A stretch of 64,000 nucleotides of DNA from an uncultured bacterium (GCA_949285255.1 CASDXV010000005.1:1-64000), one strand, 5' to 3'; positions 42,801 through 55,620 are shown, counted from the stretch's first letter. A program made the numbers and translations. The notes: generated by a model from the sequence alone, not told the origin.

Positions 42801-43722
42801 TTCAGATAGTGCCTCAAAAAGACTCGATGCCTTTTTGGCTCAAACCTTAAATACATCAAGAAAAAATATCCTAAAAGCGCTTGAGGGAGGAAAAATTCTT
42901 GTTGATAATTCAATAAAAAAAGCCTCCTATAAGCTAAAAGGCAGCGAGGTTATACTATATGACCCCGATATTTTAAAAGAAGAAATTATTGAACTTGAAC
43001 CCTGGGATACAAAGCTTGATATTAAATATGAAGATGATGAGCTGCTTGTAATTAACAAACCAAAGGGCATGCTCACTCACCCGAGCGCTTATCAGAGGGA
43101 AAACACTCTTGTAAATGCTCTTTTATACCATTGTAACGGTAAACTTTCTAATTCCGATGAACCCTTAAGGCAAGGTATAGTGCACAGGCTTGATAAGGAT
43201 ACGGCAGGTTTAATGCTTGCGGCTAAGACTGATTTTGCAGCCGAGTCCTTAAGAAATCAAATAAGAAATAAAACCGCAAAGAGAAAGTACCTTGCTATAG
43301 CGCTTGGTGAATTTAGTGAAAAAGAGGGCGTAATAGATAAGCCCCTTGTGCATTACATGGATAATACCGTAAAAATGCAAATAGCGCCTGATAATATGGG
43401 CAAGGAAGCAATTACTCATTACAGAGTGTTAGAACAATTCATAGGCGCTGCTCTTGTTGAACTTGAACTTAAAACAGGAAGAACTCACCAGATAAGAGCG
43501 CATTTAAAGTCCATAAACCACCCTGTTTTTGGTGATGATTTATACGGAGCTAAGGGCGCTACAATTGAAAAATACAGAGGAATAAAAACGCAAGGGCAAG
43601 TTTTGCAGTCATATTATCTTAGCTTTACACATCCGAAGAATAATGAGATAATGACGTTTGAACTTAAACCCGATGATTGGGACAGGGATTTAGTCAGAGT
43701 TTTAAAAATAATGAGAGGTTAA
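42781..43722 (+). CDS. rluD: RluA/RluD-family rRNA pseudouridine synthase
   Basis: Makes pseudouridine in 23S rRNA. The 313-aa protein has an N-terminal S4 RNA-binding domain (about 10-75), then the catalytic domain. Its signature HRLDKDTAGLML carries the essential Asp, and LELKTGRTHQIRAHLKSINHPVFGD is the second family motif. Length and domains fit RluD. The exact target uridines cannot be told from sequence. It overlaps lspA by 20 nt. Confidence 0.9.
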   Translation: MQKITLSSDSASKRLDAFLAQTLNTSRKNILKALEGGKILVDNSIKKASYKLKGSEVILYDPDILKEEIIELEPWDTKLDIKYEDDELLVINKPKGMLTHPSAYQRENTLVNALLYHCNGKLSNSDEPLRQGIVHRLDKDTAGLMLAAKTDFAAESLRNQIRNKTAKRKYLAIALGEFSEKEGVIDKPLVHYMDNTVKMQIAPDNMGKEAITHYRVLEQFIGAALVELELKTGRTHQIRAHLKSINHPVFGDDLYGAKGATIEKYRGIKTQGQVLQSYYLSFTHPKNNEIMTFELKPDDWDRDLVRVLKIMRG

Positions 43723-43724
43723 AT

Positions 43725-44060
43725 ATGAAAAGTTTAGGTTTATTTTTGGCTTTTATAATTACTGCGGCATTTGTTTATCTTTTTGGATACAATAATTCGC
43801 TTATCGGTATAAACATAGGCGATACACACTATACAATATATTTATTTGTTTATTCTTCTTTTGCATTTGTATTTGGTGTAGCAGTAGGTGCGCTTTTAAT
43901 GTTAAGAGGCATATTTGATGCTTCCGATAATTATAAAAAACTTAAAAGGCAATACGAAAAAACCTCAATCGGCGCTGATGATTCGGATTTAAGAGTGAAA
44001 ACTCTTGAAAACAAAATTCAAACTCTTGAAGAAGCACTTAAAAAAGCACTTGAAAAGTAG
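43725..44060 (+). CDS. LapA-domain small membrane protein
   Basis: A 111-aa protein with two membrane helices (about 4-21 and 40-62) separated by a short NNSLIGINIGDTHYTI loop, then a cytoplasmic coiled coil (about 75-111). This is the layout of LapA (lipopolysaccharide assembly protein A domain, DUF1049). Function in this lineage is unknown. The start at 43725 has AGAGG 6 nt upstream and follows the rluD stop by 2 nt; an earlier in-frame start overlaps rluD. It ends 1 nt before the convergent trkH. Confidence 0.78.
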   Translation: MKSLGLFLAFIITAAFVYLFGYNNSLIGINIGDTHYTIYLFVYSSFAFVFGVAVGALLMLRGIFDASDNYKKLKRQYEKTSIGADDSDLRVKTLENKIQTLEEALKKALEK

Positions 44061-44061
44061 T

Positions 44062-45519
44062 TTATTTTGAATCCCACATATCTTTATGCAATAGGGCTAA
44101 AAAGGGTATTAATTCAAGTCTGCCTATCAACATATTAAAAATAAATATCCATTTTGTTGTATCACAAAGGTTTAAAAAGCTTGCCATAGGGCCGATTTTT
44201 GCACTTAAACCGGGGCCGATGTTACCAAGTGTTGTAATTGAGCCCGATAGTGCAAGTGCGGGGTTTTTTTCAAGAAGCGCTACAACAAAAGAACTGAGCG
44301 CAAAAATAAAGAAATAAAATACGCAAAATGCCATCATTTGAGAGCCTATGTCGCTTGAAATTGCCCTGCCTTCAAGCCTTATAGGATACACTGCGTTAGG
44401 GTGGATGATTTTTGCAACTTCTCTTTTTATGTATTTAAAAAGAAATATCCATCTTATCATTTTTATGCCGCCTGCGGTTGATGCCGCGCAGCCGCCTGTA
44501 AACATAGCGGCAAAGAGCATAATTTTGGCGTCAGGCGACCATTTTATGAAGTCAACCGAGGCAAAACCTGTTGATGTCATAAGACTTATGGTCTGAAAAG
44601 CCCCGTCTATAAGGCGGTTTAGAAAATTACCTTCTTGAGTGGAGTATAAAAACAAAGCTATTGTTATACTGAAAAATACCGTCACACCAAGATATGTAAG
44701 AAATTCTTCACTTTTTATAAAGGCATCCCATTTGTGTTGTATAAAAGCTTTGTACTGCAAAATAAAGTTTGCACCTGACAAAAACATAAAAAATGCCACA
44801 ACTATAACAACTTTTTGATTGTGATAACCCATGATACTTTCGGGATTTGGTGATAAACCACCCGTGGATACGGTGGATAATGTAGTACATAAGGCATTAT
44901 AAAAATCCATACCTAAAAATTTTAAAATAATAATTTGTACTATCGTAAGCCCAAGATATATCCCCCATAGCCAGCTTGCGGTGTGGCGAATGCGTGGGGT
45001 GACCTTTTCTTCAACAGGCCCCGGAGATTCTGCCGAGAACATTTGCCTGCCTGCTACGGCAAATTTAGGTAGTACTGCAATAAATAACACAACAATTCCC
45101 ATACCGCCCAACCACTGTGTCATCGAGCGATATATAAAAAAAGTCTTAGGGTAAATTGAATAATCTTGAAGTATGGTAGCACCTGTTGTTGTAATACCTG
45201 AGACTGACTCAAATATGGCATCAACTAAGCTTATATTGTAGAAAAGATATGGTATAGCACAAACTATTGCAAAAAACACCCATGAAAAAAACACTCCGCT
45301 TAGCGCTTCTGGTTTTTTTATACTGTCTATATCTTTTTCTGTTGCCTTGGGCAGCGTAAACAAAAATCCTAAGGCAATAGATACAAAAGAAGCACAAATA
45401 AAGGGCAGAGTGTGTGATGCTTCTTTGTATAAAATTGCAAAAACTACCGGTGTAAGTAATACTATGCCAATATATCTTAAATTTGAACCTATAATATTTG
45501 AAACGATATTATATCTCAT
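44062..45519 (-). CDS. trkH: potassium uptake protein TrkH
   Basis: The pore subunit of the Trk potassium system. The 485-aa protein has the four pseudo-repeats of the SKT family. Each has a selectivity-filter loop: SGITTTGATIL, TVSTGGLSP, MTSTGFASVDF and TLGNIGPGL. There are about ten hydrophobic segments. Length and the conserved MTQWLGGMGIVVLFIAVLP phrase support TrkH over KtrB. Its start overlaps the trkA stop by 1 nt, so the two are coupled. Confidence 0.95.
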   Translation of the reverse strand: MRYNIVSNIIGSNLRYIGIVLLTPVVFAILYKEASHTLPFICASFVSIALGFLFTLPKATEKDIDSIKKPEALSGVFFSWVFFAIVCAIPYLFYNISLVDAIFESVSGITTTGATILQDYSIYPKTFFIYRSMTQWLGGMGIVVLFIAVLPKFAVAGRQMFSAESPGPVEEKVTPRIRHTASWLWGIYLGLTIVQIIILKFLGMDFYNALCTTLSTVSTGGLSPNPESIMGYHNQKVVIVVAFFMFLSGANFILQYKAFIQHKWDAFIKSEEFLTYLGVTVFFSITIALFLYSTQEGNFLNRLIDGAFQTISLMTSTGFASVDFIKWSPDAKIMLFAAMFTGGCAASTAGGIKMIRWIFLFKYIKREVAKIIHPNAVYPIRLEGRAISSDIGSQMMAFCVFYFFIFALSSFVVALLEKNPALALSGSITTLGNIGPGLSAKIGPMASFLNLCDTTKWIFIFNMLIGRLELIPFLALLHKDMWDSK

Positions 45520-46856
45520 TATCTAAAGAAGTCCTTAATAGCTGCGACATCTTGTGATTTTGTAAATATCAAAAGATTATCGCCCGATTTTATAAGTGTT
45601 TGACCTTTTGGAATAATTACTTTTCCTGCTCTTTCAATTATGGCTATAACGGCTCTTGAGGGCAATTTTAAATTCATAAGAGCAGTGCTTTCAAAATCTT
45701 CTCTTATTTTTAGTTCAAGAATTTCAGCTAAACCTCTCTCAACCGTTGCTAAAATTCCCGCGTGGGATTCTATTATGCGGTTTTTAATTTCATTAACCGA
45801 AGCTTCTCTTGGAGATATCGCAACGTCTACCCCCACTTTTTCAAAAAGCGTTGCCGTAGCTATCTGTCCCACTCTTGTAATTGCTCTTTTAACGCCTAAC
45901 TGTTTTACAAGCAGAGAACACAAGAGGTTTTTTTCATCGTTATTTGTAACACATACCGCAACGTCACTGTTTCCGATATCTTCCTGCTCCAATAGTTCAA
46001 GATTTGTACCGTCACCGTTTAAAACGAGGGTTTTTTTAAGATTTTGCGATAAAAATTCACATCTTTTGTAGTTATTTTCAATGATTTTTATTCTTAATTT
46101 TGTGCTTTCAAGGCTTTTAGCCAGCTCGTAACCGACCGAGCCGCCGCCTATAATTGCAACATCTCTTAAGTTGTTTTCTTCAATAAAGAATTGTCCTGCG
46201 GTGTTATCAAGCGCATCGGGTGTACCCATAAATATTGCTTTATCACCTACCATAAACTCGCTGTCGCCGTTTGGTATAAAGAGTTCTTCCTCTCTTACAA
46301 TGCCTACAACGAGTGTTTCCTCGTTAAAAGAGCATTCTTTAAGTTTTTTATTTTTAAGAGTGGAATTTTCTTTTATTCTGTACTCAAGCAACTTGGCGCG
46401 TCCGTTTGAAAAGTACTCGACATCCACTGCATCAGGTACTGTTATTATCCTTAAAATTTCATGTGTTAAGAGTCTTTCGGGCCAAATGACGTTGTCAATA
46501 TAGAGCGCGTAGTTTTTGTTGTGCTCTTCACGTATAGCTCTTAGAGAATCCCTGCATTCTTTCTTTGAAACAAAACAAACAGTCGTAGCGCTTGAGAGTT
46601 GTTTTGCCATTAAACAGGCGACAATATTACCTTCGTCTATGTTTGTGCAGGCAATAAAGACATCACAGTTTTTAATGTCTGCTTCATGCAGGATGTTTAT
46701 ATTTGAAGCATCGGCGCAGATTACCGTTAAATCCAGATTGTTAAACTTTTCAAGACTTTTTGCATCGGGGTCAATTACAATGATGTCATGGTCTTCAAAA
46801 AACTCTGTGGCTATGATTGAGCCTGTTTCATTTGCGCCGTAAATTATTATTTTCAT
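45519..46856 (-). CDS. trkA: potassium uptake regulatory protein TrkA
   Basis: The cytoplasmic NAD(H)-binding gate of TrkH. The 445-aa protein has two RCK/TrkA-N domains (about 1-120 and 228-345), each followed by a TrkA-C domain. The first nucleotide motif is GANETG, degenerate at its first position; the second is the classical GGGSVG. It is the first gene of the trkA-trkH operon on the minus strand and divergent from gyrB. Confidence 0.94.
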   Translation of the reverse strand: MKIIIYGANETGSIIATEFFEDHDIIVIDPDAKSLEKFNNLDLTVICADASNINILHEADIKNCDVFIACTNIDEGNIVACLMAKQLSSATTVCFVSKKECRDSLRAIREEHNKNYALYIDNVIWPERLLTHEILRIITVPDAVDVEYFSNGRAKLLEYRIKENSTLKNKKLKECSFNEETLVVGIVREEELFIPNGDSEFMVGDKAIFMGTPDALDNTAGQFFIEENNLRDVAIIGGGSVGYELAKSLESTKLRIKIIENNYKRCEFLSQNLKKTLVLNGDGTNLELLEQEDIGNSDVAVCVTNNDEKNLLCSLLVKQLGVKRAITRVGQIATATLFEKVGVDVAISPREASVNEIKNRIIESHAGILATVERGLAEILELKIREDFESTALMNLKLPSRAVIAIIERAGKVIIPKGQTLIKSGDNLLIFTKSQDVAAIKDFFR

Positions 46857-46903
46857 ATGTATAATTATTAGCTAAACATTTTTAATTTCAAGTGTTTAAA
46901 AAT

Positions 46904-49415
<2,512 letters not shown>

Positions 49416-49419
49416 AGTG

Positions 49420-50424
49420 CTATTCTAAAACTCCCATTTCGGTGAGTTTTTGGCACTTTTCTTCATCATTCATTGCCCTTAAATAAAAGCTCATGGGCAT
49501 ACTGCCTAAAAGCTGAGTATAAAATTCATAACCGTCTCTTGAGAATTTTTTATTATTATTCTTAAGGGCGGTTATGTATTTATCAATAATTGCTATTGTG
49601 TTTTCAAATGCTCTGTTTTGTTCTTCGCTTGTTGTCGGAGTACCGTCATATTGGCTCATGTAAGTTTTGAGATATTCTATATTACTTAATGCCCAAAGTG
49701 CATTTCCCAAGTCATTTACATATCCTGCTGATGCTTTTTCAAGGTCTATAACATTAATATGTCCTTCTTTATCATCCAGCATAAAATTATTAGGGTTATA
49801 ATAGTCAAATTTGTATCCTAATTCACCAAGTTCACATAGGTCTTTTACCACTTTGTCATAAGCTTCTTGGGGCATATTGGCAAGTATTTGTATACTTCTT
49901 GCGTAGTGGTCTTTTCTTTCTCTTGATTCATAAGGTGTTTCACCTGCCCTAAGTGAACCGTCTTCATGGTAGATGGCGCTTGCAGGGGGATTAGCGTTAG
50001 TTATCCCTTGTTGTTTTTTCAAGACTTCTATCATAGGCATTGAATTATTATCGCTGTTAAGTACTGCAATGCATTGTCCAAAGTTGCCTTTAAGCTTTTT
50101 GTCTTCAGTATCATATATTTTGTATTCAGATAAGTTTATATTTTCTAAATCTCCTCGACGACTTGAGACTCTTAAAACAAACTCGTCATTTCCATCTATT
50201 TTATACACGGAATTAGAAAATCCTTTTCCAAGCAGATTGTCTTGACAAAAAAGCTCTTCGGGGTTACTTTGCATAAAATCATTTTCTTTTGCCCATTTTA
50301 TAAAACTATTTTCAGACGTGCTTTTTACAAAGCAATCGCACTCCATTGGTTTTAGTGCAGGTTTTTGTGCTTGAAGATTATATTTTGGTGTAATTTGTCC
50401 TAAAAAATTAATTCCGCTAATCAT
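49420..50424 (-). CDS. hypothetical protein with kinase-like fold
   Basis: A 334-aa protein without named homologues known to me. Motifs fit a eukaryotic-like/aminoglycoside kinase fold: a nucleotide loop LLGKGFSNSVYKI (residues 64-76), a catalytic loop Asp207-x4-Asn212 (FDYYNPNNFML), and a metal-binding IDLE at 226-229. The usual Val-x-Lys lysine is Arg85 (FVLRVS), so it could be a weak kinase or pseudokinase. The N-terminal 60 residues (MISGINFLGQ, Pro/Lys-rich) are unstructured, perhaps a secretion or targeting region. The rest is helical. It is convergent with gyrB and divergent from comM. Substrate unknown. Confidence 0.68.
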   Translation of the reverse strand: MISGINFLGQITPKYNLQAQKPALKPMECDCFVKSTSENSFIKWAKENDFMQSNPEELFCQDNLLGKGFSNSVYKIDGNDEFVLRVSSRRGDLENINLSEYKIYDTEDKKLKGNFGQCIAVLNSDNNSMPMIEVLKKQQGITNANPPASAIYHEDGSLRAGETPYESRERKDHYARSIQILANMPQEAYDKVVKDLCELGELGYKFDYYNPNNFMLDDKEGHINVIDLEKASAGYVNDLGNALWALSNIEYLKTYMSQYDGTPTTSEEQNRAFENTIAIIDKYITALKNNNKKFSRDGYEFYTQLLGSMPMSFYLRAMNDEEKCQKLTEMGVLE

Positions 50425-50520
50425 TTTCTATCCCTTTCTGTTTTATTTAAGTAAAAACAGTATAAAAATTGACTTTTATATTAAATTTGTAACAAAAAAT
50501 TAATAAACAAAGTATTGTGA

Positions 50521-50526
50521 TATAAT
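50521..50526 (+). promoter_or_regulatory. TATAAT box 6 nt before comM
   Basis: A perfect TATAAT ends 6 nt before the ATG at 50533, and no Shine-Dalgarno is present. The transcription start would fall on the start codon, which suggests a leaderless mRNA. Confidence 0.5.
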
Positions 50527-50532
50527 TTTAAA

Positions 50533-52056
50533 ATGGTAGTAAAAATCACAACTGCAACGCTTATAGGGCTTGAGGCGTATAAAATAGACGTTGAGGTAGA
50601 TATTCTAAATTCTCTTCCTCAAGTTGCAATAATAGGGCTTGGAGATACTGCAATAAGCGAGGCAAAAGAGCGCCTGCGCCTTGCTATTAAAAACTCTTCT
50701 TACGATTTTCCTCAGACAAAAGTTGTCATAAACCTTGCCCCTGCCGATTTAAAAAAGGAAGGCACAAGTTATGACCTTGCAATGGCGGTTGGGATTTTGG
50801 CTAAAGAAAATATTATAAAAAATATCCCCGATAACACAGCTTTTTTGGGTGAGCTCTCACTTGACGGTTCAATACGCCCTGTTAGCGGTATTTTGCCAAT
50901 AGTGTGCTCATTAGCTGATTTAGGTATAAAAAAAGTCATTTTGCCTTATCAAAACCTAAAAGAAGCCAGTTTTGTAGAGGGTGTTGAGTCTTTGGGGGCA
51001 AAGAATTTAAACGAGCTTGTAAGTTTTTTAAACAACGAGGGCAATTTACATACCCTTTCTCAAAAGGTTGATGATTTTTTATCTGTTGAAGACAATTTTG
51101 AGATTGATTTTAAACATGTTAAAGGGCAAAAAAATGCAAAATACGCTCTTGAAATTGCAGCCTCAGGGGCGCACAATGTCCTTATGTGCGGAGTCCCAGG
51201 CTCCGGTAAAACCATGCTTTCAAAAGCTTTTGTGTCGATTTTGCCCCCGCTTGAGAAAAGTGAAGCTATAGAGCTTACAAAAATTTACTCTGCTTCAGGT
51301 CTGCTTGATTATGATAAACCGCTTATCTCAATGCGTCCGTTTCGCTCTCCTCACCACAGTGCTTCAGCTGTCGGGATAATAGGCGGCGGCACAAAAGTGC
51401 GCGCGGGTGAGATAACATTAGCGCACAGGGGAGTGTTATTTTTAGATGAGATGGTAGAGTTCCCCCGTCAGGTGCTTGAAGTTTTAAGGCAGCCTCTTGA
51501 GGACGGGTTTGTGACGATTTCTCGCGCGTCAGGAAGTGTAAGGTATCCTGCTAATTTTATTTTGCTTGCCGCTATGAATCCTTGCCCCTGCGGGTTTTTA
51601 GGTGATCCGAAGAAACACTGTTCCTGCAGCGATTTTCAAATAAAGCGTTACCGTTCGCGCCTTTCAGGGCCGCTATTAGATAGAATTGACCTTCAAATAG
51701 AAGTTGCAAGATTGAGCGAAGATGAACTTATAAATATAAAAGAAGATGCTGAGAGTTCTTATGAAATAAGAAAAAGAGTGATTGCCGCAAGAAAAAATCA
51801 AATTGAAAGATACAAAAATGACGGTATTTTAACAAACTCTGAACTGTGCGCAAAGCTTGTTAAAAAGTACTGTAAGATTGATAGCGAGTCAGAAAAAATG
51901 CTAAAATTTGCCATATCAAAATTTAACCTCTCGGCAAGAGCCTATGAGAGAATTTTAAAAATTTCACGCACAATAGCCGATATAGAAAACAGTGAAAATA
52001 TTGGCTCAAGCCATATTGCAAAAGCACTGCAGTTTAGAGGCATTAGCGAAGTATAA
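50533..52056 (+). CDS. comM: ComM/YifB-type magnesium chelatase-like ATPase
   Basis: A AAA+ helicase that drives branch migration during natural transformation. The 507-aa protein has an N-terminal Lon-protease-like S5 domain (about 1-175), Walker A GVPGSGKTMLSKAF (about residue 220), the Mg-chelatase signature FRSPHHSASAVGIIGGG, Walker B GVLFLDEM, and a zinc-ribbon-like MNPCPCGFLGDPKKHCSC. The C-terminal helical domain ends NIGSSHIAKALQFR. Whole and typical in length. Other transformation genes are not nearby; the giant prepilin-like gene could be related only loosely. Confidence 0.93.
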   Translation: MVVKITTATLIGLEAYKIDVEVDILNSLPQVAIIGLGDTAISEAKERLRLAIKNSSYDFPQTKVVINLAPADLKKEGTSYDLAMAVGILAKENIIKNIPDNTAFLGELSLDGSIRPVSGILPIVCSLADLGIKKVILPYQNLKEASFVEGVESLGAKNLNELVSFLNNEGNLHTLSQKVDDFLSVEDNFEIDFKHVKGQKNAKYALEIAASGAHNVLMCGVPGSGKTMLSKAFVSILPPLEKSEAIELTKIYSASGLLDYDKPLISMRPFRSPHHSASAVGIIGGGTKVRAGEITLAHRGVLFLDEMVEFPRQVLEVLRQPLEDGFVTISRASGSVRYPANFILLAAMNPCPCGFLGDPKKHCSCSDFQIKRYRSRLSGPLLDRIDLQIEVARLSEDELINIKEDAESSYEIRKRVIAARKNQIERYKNDGILTNSELCAKLVKKYCKIDSESEKMLKFAISKFNLSARAYERILKISRTIADIENSENIGSSHIAKALQFRGISEV

Positions 52057-52074
52057 ACTGCCCGCTTGGCTAAA

Positions 52075-52103
52075 TTGAATTTTATTTTGCTAACAGATAT
52101 AAT
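52075..52103 (+). promoter_or_regulatory. promoter of the thioredoxin-ccdA pair
   Basis: TTGAAT (52075-52080), a 17-bp spacer and a perfect TATAAT (52098-52103). Start near 52110 leaves a leader of about 20 nt with AGAGG as ribosome site. Confidence 0.65.
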
Positions 52104-52130
52104 TTAGGGGTATTTTATAAGAGGTTAAAT

Positions 52131-52526
52131 ATGAAAAATTGGATTATAGTTTTATTAATTTTTGCAATACCTTTGGGCTTATACGCTTATCTTGAGTCAA
52201 ATGCGCTTGATGCTCGCGCAAAAGAAGAAGTAAGTGTACAAAACGGTAAAGCAAAGGTTATTAAGTTCTACTCTCCTATGTGCTCAGATTGCAAAAAAGT
52301 TTCAAAAGAGATGGTGGGTGTAGTAGAGGATTATAAAGACGCCGTTACTTTTGAAGAAGTTAACGTGTCAGAGCAAACTGATAAAAATAAGGCTTTAATT
52401 AAAAAATATAAAATAACTCTTGTACCTACGCTTATTTTTGAAACAAAAGACGGAAAGACATTTAAAAAAGTCGAAGGTTTTATTGAAGATGATGAAATTG
52501 AGAGCAATATCGTAAACATCAAGTAG
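52131..52526 (+). CDS. membrane-anchored thioredoxin-like protein
   Basis: A 131-aa protein with an N-terminal membrane anchor (about 3-22, WIIVLLIFAIPLGLYAYL) and a thioredoxin fold on the outside. Its redox motif is CSDC in FYSPMCSDCKK, and cis-Pro is in VPTLIF. The motif differs from the WCGPC of thioredoxin. The next gene (8 nt on) is ccdA, which passes electrons across the membrane to such proteins. The pair would reduce disulphides in exported proteins or support cytochrome c assembly. Confidence 0.88.
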   Translation: MKNWIIVLLIFAIPLGLYAYLESNALDARAKEEVSVQNGKAKVIKFYSPMCSDCKKVSKEMVGVVEDYKDAVTFEEVNVSEQTDKNKALIKKYKITLVPTLIFETKDGKTFKKVEGFIEDDEIESNIVNIK

Positions 52527-52534
52527 GTAAAAAA

Positions 52535-53251
52535 ATGGAAGCTTTTGTTGCTAATTTAACAACGTATATAAAGACGCAGGAATTTTCCTATCTTTTTCTT
52601 TTAATTTCATTTTTGGGAGGTGTCATTGCGTCTTTGTCGCCCTGCTCGTTATCTGTTTTACCTATTGTTGTAGGTTATGTTGGCGGATACAGTGAAGAGT
52701 CGGGTTTTAAGACGTTTTTACAACTGCTTTCTTTTGTTGTAGGTTTATCTTTTGTACTTACAATAGTCGGTGTCATTTGCGCTCTTGGCGGTAGAGCTTT
52801 TGTGTCAATAGGAGGGGCGTATTGGGTAATAATTATAGCGTCTGTTATTTTGCTCTTTGGTTTAAATCTGACAGGGCTTATAGAGTTTAATTTTCCCGTC
52901 ATAGTAAAGAAAATGCCAAAGGGTGACGCGCATAGTTTATTTATTTACCCTTTTATTTTAGGCTCGCTATTTGCGCTTGCCGCGACACCTTGCTCAACTC
53001 CTATTCTTGTCGGCATTATGAGTTTTGCATCTCTTAGCGCAAACCTTGTATATGCTGCTTTTATGCTGTTTATGTTTTCTTTGGGTCAGGGAGTTATTAT
53101 AGTCCTTGCGGGGGTATTTACTTCGTTTGTTAAAAAAGCCCGTCTGTTTTCAAATGTTTCGGAAATATTTATGAAGATAATGGGCGTTATTCTTGTCATT
53201 TGCGCGTTTATTATTTATTTAAGCGTATTTTCTAAGTTTTTGAATAATTAA
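52535..53251 (+). CDS. ccdA: CcdA-family thiol-disulphide transporter
   Basis: A 238-aa inner-membrane protein with six predicted helices that carries reducing power from thioredoxin in the cytoplasm to the outer face. The two redox cysteines are in LSPCSLSVLP (about residue 36) and ATPCSTPILVG (about 152). The Pro-Cys phrase in both helices is the family mark. It is co-transcribed with the membrane thioredoxin. Cytochrome c genes are not nearby, so reduction of exported proteins is the likelier use. Confidence 0.92.
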   Translation: MEAFVANLTTYIKTQEFSYLFLLISFLGGVIASLSPCSLSVLPIVVGYVGGYSEESGFKTFLQLLSFVVGLSFVLTIVGVICALGGRAFVSIGGAYWVIIIASVILLFGLNLTGLIEFNFPVIVKKMPKGDAHSLFIYPFILGSLFALAATPCSTPILVGIMSFASLSANLVYAAFMLFMFSLGQGVIIVLAGVFTSFVKKARLFSNVSEIFMKIMGVILVICAFIIYLSVFSKFLNN

Positions 53252-53272
53252 TTTTTTGTTAATAATTCCTCC

Positions 53273-53326
53273 ATGCAAAGAAAAAAATTATATGATTTAC
53301 TCATAAAGTTGAAAAAAGGAGGATAA
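53273..53326 (+). promoter_or_regulatory. short leader frame overlapping the groES ribosome site
   Basis: A 17-codon frame (ATG 53273, stop 53324-53326) runs through the groES ribosome site GGAGGA (53318-53323) and ends 4 nt before its ATG. Its own start follows TCCTCC (53267-53272), which is complementary to the groES ribosome site. Either translation of this frame or folding could set groES expression. No CIRCE operator (TTAGCACTC inverted repeat) is present. Functional use is a guess. Confidence 0.3.
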
Positions 53327-53330
53327 TACC

Positions 53331-53621
53331 ATGACAACAATTAAACCGTTGGCAGACAAAATTGTAATTAAGGTTATCGATGATGTAGAAAAAACATCAG
53401 GCGGTATTTTTATACCCGACAGTGCAAAAGAAAAACCCCAAAAAGGTGAAGTAATTGCAGTTGGCCCCGGTAAATTCACCGACAACGGAACAAGAGAGGA
53501 AATGGATGTTAAAGTTGCAGATAAAGTTTTATTTGCAAAATATTCAGGTACAGACGTAAAAATCGATGAAGTTGAGTATAAAATTCTCTCTGTAAAAGAC
53601 GTATTGGCAATTATTGAGTAA
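53331..53621 (+). CDS. groES: co-chaperonin GroES
   Basis: The 10-kDa lid of the GroEL cage; 96 aa, standard length. The N-terminal beta-strand is [15 protein letters not shown]; the mobile loop is [22 protein letters not shown]. The downstream phrase [30 protein letters not shown] is typical. GGAGGA lies 7 nt before the ATG. groEL follows after 96 nt that hold a hairpin. Confidence 0.98.
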   Translation: MTTIKPLADKIVIKVIDDVEKTSGGIFIPDSAKEKPQKGEVIAVGPGKFTDNGTREEMDVKVADKVLFAKYSGTDVKIDEVEYKILSVKDVLAIIE

Positions 53622-53637
53622 CTCTGTACAGAGTGAA

Positions 53638-53668
53638 GTCTTGAGCTTTCGCAAAGAAAGCAAAAGAC
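53638..53668 (+). promoter_or_regulatory. intercistronic hairpin between groES and groEL
   Basis: GTCTT-ga-GCTTTC-gcaaa-GAAAGC-aa-AAGAC: an 11-bp stem with a small internal loop. A perfect palindrome ACTCTGTACAGAGT lies just before it (53621-53634). There is no T-run, so termination is unlikely. A role in mRNA processing or stability is possible, as known for some groESL operons. Confidence 0.5.
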
Positions 53669-53714
53669 GAAACTGTTGGTAATTTTAACCGAATGATAAT
53701 ATAAGGAGATATAA

Positions 53715-55364
<1,650 letters not shown>

Positions 55365-55426
55365 TTTTTGTACGCAGCTTGTGCTGCGTTAAAAATTACG
55401 AATGACCCAAAAGTGTGTGAATTTTT

Positions 55427-55460
55427 GACCCGACATAATTATGTCGGGTCTTTTGTATAT
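55427..55460 (+). terminator. rho-independent terminator after groEL
   Basis: GACCCGACAT (55427-55436) and ATGTCGGGTC (55441-55450) form a perfect 10-bp stem with loop AATT, followed by TTTTGTATATTTT. A weaker stem, ACGCAGC/GCTGCGT (55372-55389), comes before it and lacks a good T-run. Confidence 0.88.
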
Positions 55461-55478
55461 TTTTTTTTGAAAAAACTA

Positions 55479-55507
55479 TTGACAAGTTTTTTTTGTTATG
55501 ATACAAT
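55479..55507 (+). promoter_or_regulatory. near-perfect extended -10 promoter
   Basis: TTGACA (55479-55484), a 17-bp spacer and TACAAT (55502-55507), with TG one base before the -10. It is the strongest promoter by sequence in this window. Transcription should begin near 55514. Confidence 0.8.
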
Positions 55508-55513
55508 ATTAAA

Positions 55514-55620
55514 AATTTAAAAATTGTGCGGTTAGCTTAATTGACCATAGGTTACTTGTGGCTCACATCGTTCCTTTAGGGGTTCGGCGTGGTCTGTTTG
55601 TGTGAAATCGAGGTAAGAGA
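55514..55620 (+). promoter_or_regulatory. long 5' leader of the hypothetical gene, possibly structured
   Basis: About 107 nt between the predicted start site and the ATG. It is richer in G and C than other gaps. GACCA (around 55543) and TGGTC (around 55590) can pair to enclose a smaller hairpin, and repeated CACA/TGTG segments allow alternatives. It ends in GAGGT (55610-55614), 6 nt before the start. It matches no tRNA, SRP RNA or riboswitch that I recognise. Confidence 0.35.

Noticed and set aside
53252-53330. CIRCE element before groES
   Set aside because: No TTAGCACTC-N9-GAGTGCTAA-like inverted repeat is present.
55540-55615. tRNA-like or SRP-RNA-like segment (GGGGTTCGGC)
   Set aside because: No cloverleaf can be drawn and the SRP GGAAG-type loop is absent; it reads better as an mRNA leader.
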